Virus record (IMG/VR): IMGVR_UViG_3300043774_000484
Location: 1-21,849 of that record
Reading direction: 5' to 3' (one strand)
Source: a virus
Length of the DNA stretch: 21,849 bases
A program made the translations under genes and the position numbers. Shown in pieces: positions 1 through 8,208 of this stretch (its first letter is position 1; every line of letters starts with the position of its first letter). Below the pieces are notes generated by a model. That model was not told the origin of the DNA and did not search any database. It saw only the letters and a list, made by a program, of their open reading frames with translations.

Positions 1-907
1 ATGAACCACTTATTCCGCTACTTCCAGAAGTTCCAGAAGAACCGCTTGTTCCAGATGAACCACTTGTTCCGCTACTTCCAGAAGTTCCAGAAGAGCCGCT
101 TGTTCCACTACTTCCAGAAGTTCCAGACGAACCACTTGTTCCGCTACTTCCAGAAGTTCCAGATGAACTGCTTGTGCCACTACTTCCAGAAGTTCCAGAT
201 GAACCACTTATTCCGCTACTTCCAGAAGTTCCAGAAGAACCGCTTGTTCCAGATGAACCACTTGTTCCGCTACTTCCAGAAGTTCCAGAAGAGCCGCTTG
301 TTCCACTACTTCCAGAAGTTCCAGAAGAACCGCTTGTTCCAGATGAACCACTTGTTCCGCTACTTCCAGAAGTTCCAGATGAACCACTTGTTCCGCTACT
401 TCCAGAAGTTCCAGAAGAACCGCTTGTTCCAGATGAACCACTTGTTCCGCTACTTCCAGAAGTTCCAGAAGAACCGCTTGTGCCACTACTTCCAGAAGTT
501 CCAGATGAACCACTTGTTCCGCTACTTCCAGAAGTTCCAGAAGAACCGCTTGTACCACTACTTCCAGAAGTTCCAGATGAACCACTTGTTCCGCTACTTC
601 CAGAAGTTCCAGATGAACTGCTTGTACCACTACTTCCAGAAGTTCCAGAAGAACCGCTTGTGCCAGAAGAGCCGCTTGTGCCACTACTTCCAGAAGTTCC
701 AGATGAACTACTTGTTCCGCTACTTCCAGAAGAACCGGATGAACCGCTTGTTCCAGAAGAACCGGATAAACCGCTTGTTCCAGAAGAACCAGATGAACCG
801 CTTGTACCAGAAGAGCCAGATGAACCGCTTGTACCAGAAGAACCTGAAGTTCCACTGCTTCCGCTAGTACCACTTGATCCACTTGTGCCTGATGAACCAG
901 ATGGCCC
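1..907 (-). repeat. Tandem repeat coding the Gly-(Ser/Thr)-Ser array
   Basis: The basic unit is 18 bases coding G-S-S-G-T-S. A conserved core (plus-strand GCTACTTCCAGAAG or ACTACTTCCAGAAG) recurs about 18 times between 17 and 719, always 36 or 54 bases apart, so every spacing is a multiple of 18 and any unit gain or loss keeps the frame. Single-base changes turn the expected Gly codon into Ser at 167-169, 617-619 and 707-709, each in the same T-S-[S]-S-S context. Leu and Ile appear once each in X positions. The array continues past base 1. The apparent long plus-strand reading frames here are by-products of the repeat. Confidence 0.95.
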
Positions 908-3631
908 TTGTACTCCTTCAATTTTACTTATTAAAATTCTACTTGCAGGATAATCGTTTCTTACATTTATATTTTGTGATGTCGAATCGTTATGAAAAAC
1001 ATATATTTCAAAAAAATCATTATTTGCTAATGTTAATGTAGAACTAAAATTTATTACCGTATACTCATTATTAGTCGATACGCTATTATAAGAATATCTA
1101 CCTTGAAGAGAAGCTATGTTTCCATTTTTAACTATAAATACCGATCTAGTAGTACCAGCGGTTCCCCCAGATGCCCAACTTATATAACCATCAATATTTA
1201 CAATATAAGACGCTCCAGAACTATTTGTAAATCTATTTGATGAACTAAAAGTTAAACCAGTAGACCCTTGACTATTTGCAGTATCAGCGGTATTCCAATC
1301 TGCTATAGTATCTGTACTTGAAGTTATAGTTTGAGGAGTATTACTATATCTAGCTAAAGTATTAGCCACTGTTGGAGTGCCGCTTGTTCCTGACGAACCG
1401 CTGCTTCCACTAGTTCCGCTAGATCCTGAAGTTCCACTTGATCCAGAAGTTCCTGATGTACCACTAACAGGTGTGATTTCAATACCACGAAAAGTTAACA
1501 CATTTGCAGTTGTAGCTGATAACGCGAATAATATTGGCTTAGATATCTCACCATAAGCTGTCGGCTCAACTGATTGCCACGTTCCAGAAGTAGTCGTATT
1601 TAAAAAGTAAACAGTTCCAGCAATCAAACCCGACAAACCAGTTATTAATCCATCTACTACCACTTTAAAAGTATTTGCAGTTACCGACTTAACAACACCC
1701 AATACTTCTGCATTTGCGGCGCTGTCTGCTTGCGCTTTAAAATAATTTGTTCCATCGAATCTAATAACATCACCAGCAATAAAACCATGAGCAGCAACAG
1801 TAAACTCTTCAATTAAAGAAGTGCCGCTCCCTGTATCTAATTGTTTTTTTACAATGTTATCTTCAACTACTAATTTATATAAATTTTCTGAAGTTGTTGT
1901 TGTTGGTAATTCAGTAAATACTAAATTATTACTACCGCTATAATATAACGTACCTGTTGTTAAACTATCTGAATCAGAAAATACTGGCAAATAGCCACTA
2001 ACACCAGATCCATCAATTACTTTTTTACCACTTAACGGACTAAAATTTATGGCTTGATTTATATATCCAGAACTAATAAATAAAGTATCTGAGAATTCTG
2101 AAACGACCTCATCAGTATTAATTGCGCGAACTTTTACAAAATAATTAGCATCTTCTTTTACTGAAAAAATAAAAGATGGATCTATTGTAGAATATACAAA
2201 ATCAGCAAAACCAGTTATTCTTTTTGCTATTTGTATTCCTGTTACAGTATCATTTAAATCATTGAACCCACTAATATTAGGTGTGAAAATCGATAAATAT
2301 CTAACATCAGAATATGTGCCAGTATATACATTACCGCTAAAATATCCACCACTTGGCAAGAAACTAAATTGATTATTACCAGTATAATTATAGCACAGAA
2401 AAACTTCTGAAGAATTTGAAATTCCAGAAGGTATTCTTATTTCTGTAATATAATTTATTCCTGTAGAATATTGATCATAAATACCTGTCGGCAAAGAACC
2501 TAAATTATCAGTATAAATTGTATGGTCATTCCATCGTATTCCTGAAGACCCATAATTTTGAAAAATTGTACCAGATGAACTTAATCCAGTTCCAGTACCG
2601 TATAATATTGATGAAATTTTATCTAAAGATCTATTTTGTAAAAAATAATCGTATTTATTAGAATTTGACCCACTCTCTTCGACTAAGATATGAAACGAAC
2701 AATCTTGAGACTCTGTAATCGCATCCCACTTCACAAAAATATTTAAATCTAATTCTTTAGAAGTCTTATTAAAATTATTAAACGCATAGCCAGTAACATT
2801 ATTTATTTTTTCTGGCAAAAATACCTCAGAATAAGAAGATGGTTTTATACCTGAAGACGTTATTTTTTGACCGCTAGAAAAATAACTATAAGGAATCAAA
2901 TGAACATAATAAGGAAGCCTTATTTCATTATCTGTCAGTTGATTTTGATTTAATCGAATTAAATCTGGAACATAAACGTTATCTAAAGATGGAGCGTTAT
3001 AATTTGCGTAATATAAATAATCTTGACTTAAAGGATCAAAAGATTGACCCGTTGTAACAAATAAATCTAAAGATTCAATTATTTGTCTATCTGTATAGTT
3101 TAAATTTAAATTTGTTGTATTATCTATGCTATAACCACTAATTTGTACACTTGGCACGCCAAAATTTATTAAAGCAATTCCAGTGCTTGTTCTGCCTTGA
3201 AAATCTTGACTTACTATATCAATAAAAAATTGATTATAATTAACAGCACTATTTGATCCGGTAATCGATGAGAATATACTAAACAACTCTTGAGAAGTTA
3301 TTTTATAATTAGTTCTATTAAAAGCGTTAGTATCTGTAAAAATTAAACTTCTTCCAGTATCATAATAATTAACATAAAAACCAGAAAACCCCACATCGTT
3401 AACAAACGAAGTAATTAAATCTTTAGTTATTGGTCTTTCTACAGCCCAAGATAAAGAAATCTGATTTTCAGCCATGAAGCCGCTGACAAAGGAAGTTGAA
3501 GGATCTATTCCAAAACTTGTTGGCGAATAAGAGGTATTCTTTGACGAAAAAATACCATTTAAACTTAAATCAATATTTTTTATAGCAAAAGCGCTATCGT
3601 AATCAATTCCTGTGTTGCTGATAAATGCCAT
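1..3631 (-). CDS. Long tail fibre with Gly-Ser-Thr tripeptide array (3' end outside window)
   Basis: Starts at the ATG at 3631, eight bases after the hub gene stop, and stays open to the left edge (1210 codons), so the C-terminus is missing. Residues 1-600 are Ser/Thr/Asn/Tyr-rich beta sequence with no family I can name. Residues 605-715 match a module common in phage fibres (AHGF.AGDVIRFDGTNYFKAQ near the start, GLSGLIAGTVYFL later). Residues 724-751 are a short Gly-X-Y run, 752-908 a beta-rich domain that could be a C1q/TNF-like jelly roll, and from residue 909 (GPSGSSGTSG) a Gly-X-Y array continues to the edge, about 300 residues. X and Y are almost only Ser and Thr, with little proline. 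Its place directly after the gpJ-like gene fits a side or central tip fibre that contacts the host. The receptor-binding end probably lies beyond the left edge. No Shine-Dalgarno precedes the start. Confidence 0.85.
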   Translation of the reverse strand, partial: MAFISNTGIDYDSAFAIKNIDLSLNGIFSSKNTSYSPTSFGIDPSTSFVSGFMAENQISLSWAVERPITKDLITSFVNDVGFSGFYVNYYDTGRSLIFTDTNAFNRTNYKITSQELFSIFSSITGSNSAVNYNQFFIDIVSQDFQGRTSTGIALINFGVPSVQISGYSIDNTTNLNLNYTDRQIIESLDLFVTTGQSFDPLSQDYLYYANYNAPSLDNVYVPDLIRLNQNQLTDNEIRLPYYVHLIPYSYFSSGQKITSSGIKPSSYSEVFLPEKINNVTGYAFNNFNKTSKELDLNIFVKWDAITESQDCSFHILVEESGSNSNKYDYFLQNRSLDKISSILYGTGTGLSSSGTIFQNYGSSGIRWNDHTIYTDNLGSLPTGIYDQYSTGINYITEIRIPSGISNSSEVFLCYNYTGNNQFSFLPSGGYFSGNVYTGTYSDVRYLSIFTPNISGFNDLNDTVTGIQIAKRITGFADFVYSTIDPSFIFSVKEDANYFVKVRAINTDEVVSEFSDTLFISSGYINQAINFSPLSGKKVIDGSGVSGYLPVFSDSDSLTTGTLYYSGSNNLVFTELPTTTTSENLYKLVVEDNIVKKQLDTGSGTSLIEEFTVAAHGFIAGDVIRFDGTNYFKAQADSAANAEVLGVVKSVTANTFKVVVDGLITGLSGLIAGTVYFLNTTTSGTWQSVEPTAYGEISKPILFALSATTANVLTFRGIEITPVSGTSGTSGSSGTSGSSGTSGSSGSSGTSGTPTVANTLARYSNTPQTITSSTDTIADWNTADTANSQGSTGLTFSSSNRFTNSSGASYIVNIDGYISWASGGTAGTTRSVFIVKNGNIASLQGRYSYNSVSTNNEYTVINFSSTLTLANNDFFEIYVFHNDSTSQNINVRNDYPASRILISKIEGVQGPSGSSGTSGSSGTSGSSGTSGSSGTSGSSGSSGTSGSSGSSGTSGLSGSSGTSGSSGSSGSSGTSSSSGTSGSSGTSGSSGTSGSSGTSGSSGTSSSSGTSGSSGTSGSSGTSGSSGTSGSSGTSGSSGTSGSSGTSGSSGTSGSSGTSGSSGTSGSSGTSGSSGTSGSSGTSGSSGTSGSSGTSGSSGTSGSSGTSGSSGTSGSSGTSGSSGTSGSSGTSGSSGTSGSSGISGSSGTSGSSGTSSSSGTSGSSGTSGSSGTSGSSGTSGSSGTSGSSGTSGSSGTSGSSGTSGSSGISGS
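1379..1462 (-). repeat. Short Gly-X-Y tract inside the fibre gene
   Basis: Twenty-eight residues (724-751) with Gly at every third position and Ser or Thr elsewhere, built as in the large array. It links the GDVIRFDGTNYFKAQ-type domain to the 157-residue beta domain that precedes the long array, so it probably acts as a shaft or linker. Confidence 0.9.
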
Positions 3632-3639
3632 ATTATACT

Positions 3640-6600
3640 TTACACATTAATTAAACGCATATTAGAATCAAAAGCATACAAATCTATATCGAACACTACA
3701 GTATTATTGTTTTGTAATGATATGTTCTGTCCAAGAAAAATAGAAATTTTACCTGCTTGGTTCTTATATTGTTTAAATTTTAAAACTTTTCCATCCTTTA
3801 TGATTGTGCAGTATAAACCATTGATATATTTATTATTCTCTAATATAGAAAACAGTTTAATAAAATTAATCTCTATACTTAGGTAGTTTTTAAAATTGAA
3901 AGCGTCTGTTAAAACTTCGTTTTCTATAGAAAAAGAATAATCAAAATTAATATTTATTGCTTGAATATAAGATAAAGATGTTTGTTTTATGTTTTCATTT
4001 ATTACGGTATCAGAAAAAGCAGGTCTTATATAATCATCTGTAGCAAATATCACTTGTTTTTTATTGTATTGATTTTCATCTATATATTCATTTTTGTCCA
4101 CAACATCGAATTTTTCAGCATTGTATTTCATAGCTGAAATTCCATATTCGTTTGCAGACGCTTCATTCATACCTACAACTCTATATAAATCTTCTTGTTC
4201 AGCATCATTTTCTAAATATATAGAAAAATTAGCGTCAGATCTTAAATTAGAAAAGCTATTATACATTGGCAATGGATATCTAGAAAATGTTATTTCATTT
4301 ATTTTTGCAAATTGAGTATTAAAAGCTGCAACCGCATATAAAGGATTTCCTTTCGTTCTTGACTGTGGATCTGTTAATTTTTGTTGATTTAAATAAAAAG
4401 TTACGTTAACTCCGTCATATGATATGGTCAATAAATCAGAACTTGTTATAGATTTATTAAAATTAAATGGAACCGCTACTGGATAACCAGGAAAAACTCC
4501 TAATAAATTTCCGCTATTTATATAAAAAGCATACTGAATATCTTCATAACTATTTGATATATTATTAGCAGAACTTAAACCACAAATAAAAATTTGAGAA
4601 ACTTCTGCAACTTTAAAAGAAATTTGACAATCTTCAACATAACTTTGCTTTGTAAAAGCTTTTTTATCCCAAGCTGCCGCTGAAATCAAATCAGACGATA
4701 AGGTTCTTCCATTATCAGAAGCTATAGCTTTGCTTTTTATATTCCAACTAAAATAATCATAAGGCAATAATTTTAACTTTAATTCTGAATTATCGCTTTC
4801 AAAAACACTCAACGTGCTTTCTAATGGCTCGTCGTCAACAATTGATAAAATTTTTATTCTTTTACCAGTCACATCATTTTTAAGCTCTCTATCAATATAT
4901 ATATAATTATTTTTAAAATCTAAAGATGTAACCTTTCCAAATTCCAATTTAGAATTTTTAAGATTATCTGCTATTCTAATTATATCTCCTATTTTTAAAA
5001 GACTAGCTTCTATACCAGTGGAAAAAGCAACTGTTTGCGACTCTAGTTTACCTGTTGTTAAAAACCATTTGCCTATTCTTTCGGCTTGATACTTAGAAGT
5101 TATTCCAAAGCCTAATATTTCTTTTTCTATTAAACCGTATTTTTTTATTAATGTAGAATCTTCAACATAGACTACTTTATCTTTAAAATTATCTGTTTTG
5201 TCTAAATACGATACTTTAGCAACCGAATATGAAGATTCTAAATTAGAAGAGCTATAATTAAAAAGACCCTCTTTTACGTTTGAATTTGTAAAAACATAAG
5301 AAGTAGCTTTTTTCACATCTGTATTTAAATTTAAAAGACCATTTTTAAAATAAAAAATACCTCTAAAGATAGACGATAAATCACTTAATATTTTCAACCC
5401 CTCTGTGGCTTCATTTATATATATGTTAGCAGAAAATCTAGGTTCTAAAAAATCTCCATATTCTGGATGTTTTACGACACATTTTCCAGACGCTACGTTT
5501 AAAGAATTATCAAAAATCTTTTTATTTCTAAAAGATAACGATATGTTTTCAGCGGTAGAATCATATGTATTTATTGAATTTGATATGTTATTTAAATACG
5601 ATATAGCAAAGCTTTTAGCGTTATCTTCTGTATTTAAAACTTCAGGATTCCCAACGATATACTGCTTTAAAGAATCATAAAATCTACCAGAATTATCAGA
5701 TTCAATAAATTTTCTAATACCAAAATCATTACATAATTTTATTTTTACTGTATTTCCTACTTTTGTTACTGACAATATAATTTTTTTAAAATTTATGTTT
5801 ATATTTTCATCAAGATTATTCTTTATATTATATAAATATATGATGCTTTTTTCTGGATATCTAGTTTGTAATGTATTTAAAGCCTCAACAGAAGTAAAAG
5901 TTATTGTATTATAATCTGTTTGATTTAATTGTATTTTATTATCGAAATTGAATTCATCTTCTTTATATTTGGTTCCAGCATTAGTAATAACTAATTCATC
6001 ACAAAATTTAGATATTTTATATAACTCCCATTTATTTAAATCTTTTTCAGACATTGATGATTTAGCTAAACCATATCTACTATTTATACATAAATCATAA
6101 AAAATCCAAGCCGGATTATCAGTCCATTTTAATAATTTACTAAAATCTCCGCTCCAATCCTCATCGTATTGTCTAGCATCAGAGTCATAATTATTTGGGA
6201 CTTTTACTTTTAATAATTTACAATCAAAACTTCTGACCGGAATATTAGCAAAGTGTTTAGCGCTAATTGTATTTTGACAAACCGCTGAATAAGGATAAGA
6301 AAACGCATAATCTACTCTTTCAACTATAGAGTCTATCGAGAAACTTCTAGAATTGTTACTTAATGTTCTATTTTTTGAACCAATTGCTGTCAATCTTTTT
6401 TCTACACTATATACATTTATTAAATATTCTGGAGGATTTCCAGATAAATTGGCCTCTCTCTTAAATTGTATTTGAATTGGTATTACAACAGGATTTCCTT
6501 TTGCAACAAAGTAAGATTGATAATAAAAATATGTTGTAGTTTTTTCTGTAACATTAGTAACCGATAATATAAAACGAATATTATTTCCACAAGTTTCTCC

Positions 6601-7350
6601 TTTTCCTCCTATATAAAAGCATGTATCTATTTTTACATTTACAGTCGCTGAAGTTATATATTTATTTTTTACATAATGAGAGAAGCTTCTCGCTTTATTT
6701 TTTAAATATATTAATTGTTGATATAATGGATTAGAAGTTAAATCAGAAAACTGTTCTCCTATATACGATTTATCTAAATTATTAAAACTAGCTATATTTG
6801 GATCTTGATCTAAATCGTAAACTCTAGAATCATAAGAGTAGACACTGCTTGATATATCATTAAAATTGTTTACTTCATTTCCTAAAGTTAAATTAAAATT
6901 AGCTGCTGTTAAATTTAATAAATTTGTGTTTTTATCTTTTACTGAAATATCGTTGTAATAAATACCATAAGCTAATGAAGAATTTCTATTTTTAACCGTA
7001 GAATTCAAATCAAGCAAATTTAAAATATTACCATCTTTATCTACCAAACCTTCAATAGGCCCTTCACATAAAAGATCATTGCTTTCATAAAAAGATTCTG
7101 TATCTAAAGTCGCATCTGCTGTTATAAAAGAAGATGCATATGATATCGTAGAAACTAAATTATTTTCTATAAATATTTTAACTACATCTGCTCCAGATGA
7201 GGAAGCGCTTAAAGAAGATGTGTTTATTAATAAATTTGGATCTGAACTATTAGAACCCTGCTGAACCTGGCTTGAAGCTCCAATACTTTGCGGAATATCT
7301 CTTTCCATGTCTTCCGTTAATCTTACTGGATATATTGAAGTCGCGCCCAT
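3640..7350 (-). CDS. gpJ-like tail tip central hub / host-specificity protein
   Basis: 1236 residues, close to lambda J (about 1130). Family motifs appear in the expected order: DLLCEGPIEGLVDKDG at 92-107, AWIFYDLCINSRYGL at 414-428, NEATEGLKILSDLSSIFRG at 646-664, then FGITSKYQAERIGKWFLTTG at 748-767 and SLLKIGDIIRIAD at 783-795, which match the hub beta domains. Residues 889-1026 look like a LamG/SPRY-type jelly roll (DLLTISYDGVNVTFYLNQQKL region at 972-992), followed by an LYRVVGMNEASANEYGISAMKYN segment that in J relatives normally follows the hub domain directly. The first 90 residues, rich in Ser and Asn, are an N-terminal extension. Start ATG 7350 lies three bases after the gpI-like stop, with no Shine-Dalgarno. 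In lambda, J forms the tail tip spike, initiates tail assembly and recognises the receptor. Here the next gene is the fibre, so receptor contact may be shared. Confidence 0.9.
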   Translation of the reverse strand: MGATSIYPVRLTEDMERDIPQSIGASSQVQQGSNSSDPNLLINTSSLSASSSGADVVKIFIENNLVSTISYASSFITADATLDTESFYESNDLLCEGPIEGLVDKDGNILNLLDLNSTVKNRNSSLAYGIYYNDISVKDKNTNLLNLTAANFNLTLGNEVNNFNDISSSVYSYDSRVYDLDQDPNIASFNNLDKSYIGEQFSDLTSNPLYQQLIYLKNKARSFSHYVKNKYITSATVNVKIDTCFYIGGKGETCGNNIRFILSVTNVTEKTTTYFYYQSYFVAKGNPVVIPIQIQFKREANLSGNPPEYLINVYSVEKRLTAIGSKNRTLSNNSRSFSIDSIVERVDYAFSYPYSAVCQNTISAKHFANIPVRSFDCKLLKVKVPNNYDSDARQYDEDWSGDFSKLLKWTDNPAWIFYDLCINSRYGLAKSSMSEKDLNKWELYKISKFCDELVITNAGTKYKEDEFNFDNKIQLNQTDYNTITFTSVEALNTLQTRYPEKSIIYLYNIKNNLDENININFKKIILSVTKVGNTVKIKLCNDFGIRKFIESDNSGRFYDSLKQYIVGNPEVLNTEDNAKSFAISYLNNISNSINTYDSTAENISLSFRNKKIFDNSLNVASGKCVVKHPEYGDFLEPRFSANIYINEATEGLKILSDLSSIFRGIFYFKNGLLNLNTDVKKATSYVFTNSNVKEGLFNYSSSNLESSYSVAKVSYLDKTDNFKDKVVYVEDSTLIKKYGLIEKEILGFGITSKYQAERIGKWFLTTGKLESQTVAFSTGIEASLLKIGDIIRIADNLKNSKLEFGKVTSLDFKNNYIYIDRELKNDVTGKRIKILSIVDDEPLESTLSVFESDNSELKLKLLPYDYFSWNIKSKAIASDNGRTLSSDLISAAAWDKKAFTKQSYVEDCQISFKVAEVSQIFICGLSSANNISNSYEDIQYAFYINSGNLLGVFPGYPVAVPFNFNKSITSSDLLTISYDGVNVTFYLNQQKLTDPQSRTKGNPLYAVAAFNTQFAKINEITFSRYPLPMYNSFSNLRSDANFSIYLENDAEQEDLYRVVGMNEASANEYGISAMKYNAEKFDVVDKNEYIDENQYNKKQVIFATDDYIRPAFSDTVINENIKQTSLSYIQAININFDYSFSIENEVLTDAFNFKNYLSIEINFIKLFSILENNKYINGLYCTIIKDGKVLKFKQYKNQAGKISIFLGQNISLQNNNTVVFDIDLYAFDSNMRLINV
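4273..4686 (-). other. LamG/SPRY-like domain inserted in the hub protein
   Basis: Residues 889-1026 of the gpJ-like protein read as a concanavalin-like sandwich: alternating hydrophobic strands, an F..A.YINSGNLLG segment near 941, and the D..TISYDG..VTFYLN strand pair near 972-987. Typical J proteins pass straight from the hub strands to the YRV strand, so this domain looks inserted. Assigned from sequence pattern only. Confidence 0.55.
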
Positions 7351-7353
7351 AAA

Positions 7354-7866
7354 TTAATTATTATTAATTTTATTTGTTAAGATTACATCATTGGCAACAA
7401 CGATACTTCCTATTTTTAATCTTCCATAACCTATAGGAATTGACACGTTTCTTTTAGTTACGTTTTCATAACCAGAAAAGAGTCTTGAATTATTTTTAAT
7501 ATCTTTTGGGGCTTTTGGAGTCATTAAACTGGTTATTAACATTGAAATTCCTGTTGATATCGCTATCAAAAGAATAGCAATCAATATATCAATACCAGCA
7601 ATTGTTGATCCCAATATCAATGGAACAACTTCTATTTTCGAATCTTTTTTTAATATTGGCGAATTAAAATATTCATGAGACACTGGCTTATCATCAACAT
7701 ATATAATAAAATGCGTTAAATATTCCTGAAAATTACCCAAAGCTTCTAACAATTTTCCACTATTAGCCTCAATAGCCTCAAATGCTTCAAAAACAGTTTT
7801 GACATTTAAATGCCATTCTGTTTTCACATAGTTTTCGAAAATACCATGTAATTTAATATTAACCAT
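7354..7866 (-). CDS. gpI-like tail assembly protein
   Basis: 170 residues. Residues 1-85 look like the ubiquitin-like beta-grasp domain of the lambda tail assembly protein I family: short strands, then IIYVDDKPVS at 54-63 and SKIEVVPLILG at 76-86, the usual end of that domain. A strongly hydrophobic segment follows at 88-115 (LIAILLIAISTGISMLITSL), long enough to cross a membrane. The C-terminus carries the family tail, SGYENVTKRNVSIPIGYGRLKIGS at 131-154. In lambda, I acts during tip assembly and is not reported in the finished particle; K and I belong to the same initiator pathway. Position between the JAMM gene and the hub gene supports the call. Start ATG 7866 is three bases past the previous stop. 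Confidence 0.82.
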   Translation of the reverse strand: MVNIKLHGIFENYVKTEWHLNVKTVFEAFEAIEANSGKLLEALGNFQEYLTHFIIYVDDKPVSHEYFNSPILKKDSKIEVVPLILGSTIAGIDILIAILLIAISTGISMLITSLMTPKAPKDIKNNSRLFSGYENVTKRNVSIPIGYGRLKIGSIVVANDVILTNKINNN

Positions 7867-7869
7867 ATA

Positions 7870-8208
7870 TTATATTAATTTACACTTCTTTTCTTTAAAG
7901 ATGTTTTGTTTAATATCATAGATAATCATATTTAAATTATGATATTTTTGATAAAACAAATCAACATTAGAAAAATCAAAGCTTTCAGGATGACTATGAA
8001 AATAGTATAAAATTGTGTAATTATTTTTTATTTGCAAGTAATCTTTAGGAGAAACTAAAACGTGATTTTGTTTTTCTGGGTGTTTATTATCGACTGGAAT
8101 GAATTTAATTACCGAGTCTTTTTCTACAATAAACCCACAAACCTCTTCATTAGCATTTTTATTAGAATAAGATCGCAATTCATCATGTATTTCAGGTTTT
8201 AGATTCAT
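7870..8208 (-). CDS. gpK-like JAMM/MPN-domain tail assembly protease, short form
   Basis: 112 residues from ATG 8208. The JAMM zinc-metalloprotease signature is complete: Glu22 in EEVCGF, His71 and His73 in HSHP, Ser80 and Asp83 in S-N-V-D. In lambda K this domain is followed by an NlpC/P60 cysteine peptidase; here the protein stops after the JAMM fold, so only half of the usual protein is present. Lambda K is a tail tip assembly factor, and a peptidoglycan-related or processing activity is often proposed for the family. An in-frame TTG at 8241 would add 11 residues (overlap of 50 with the upstream gene). I chose the ATG because it overlaps by only 17 bases and the domain starts right after it. 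Neither candidate has a Shine-Dalgarno. Confidence 0.85.
   Translation of the reverse strand: MNLKPEIHDELRSYSNKNANEEVCGFIVEKDSVIKFIPVDNKHPEKQNHVLVSPKDYLQIKNNYTILYYFHSHPESFDFSNVDLFYQKYHNLNMIIYDIKQNIFKEKKCKLI

Noticed and set aside
1-907. CRISPR array or intergenic satellite
   Set aside because: There are no unique spacers between constant repeats, and the units are in frame and code Gly-X-Y triplets.
1-953. Long plus-strand reading frames over the repeat array (a FRYFQKFQ-type frame and a PLLPEVPDEPLV-type frame) and a second minus-strand frame rich in LELLEVAEQ
   Set aside because: They arise because a stop-free tandem repeat with units in multiples of three is open in several frames. Only the frame starting at 3631 connects to a non-repetitive protein with fibre features and normal codon use.
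4094-4315. Short plus-strand frames inside the hub, L-like, 888-residue and tape measure genes (for example 4094-4315, 5405-5680, 9722-10126, 17364-17690, 19854-20216)
   Set aside because: They lie fully or almost fully opposite well-supported minus-strand genes, have no recognisable motifs and are expected by chance in such AT-rich antisense DNA.
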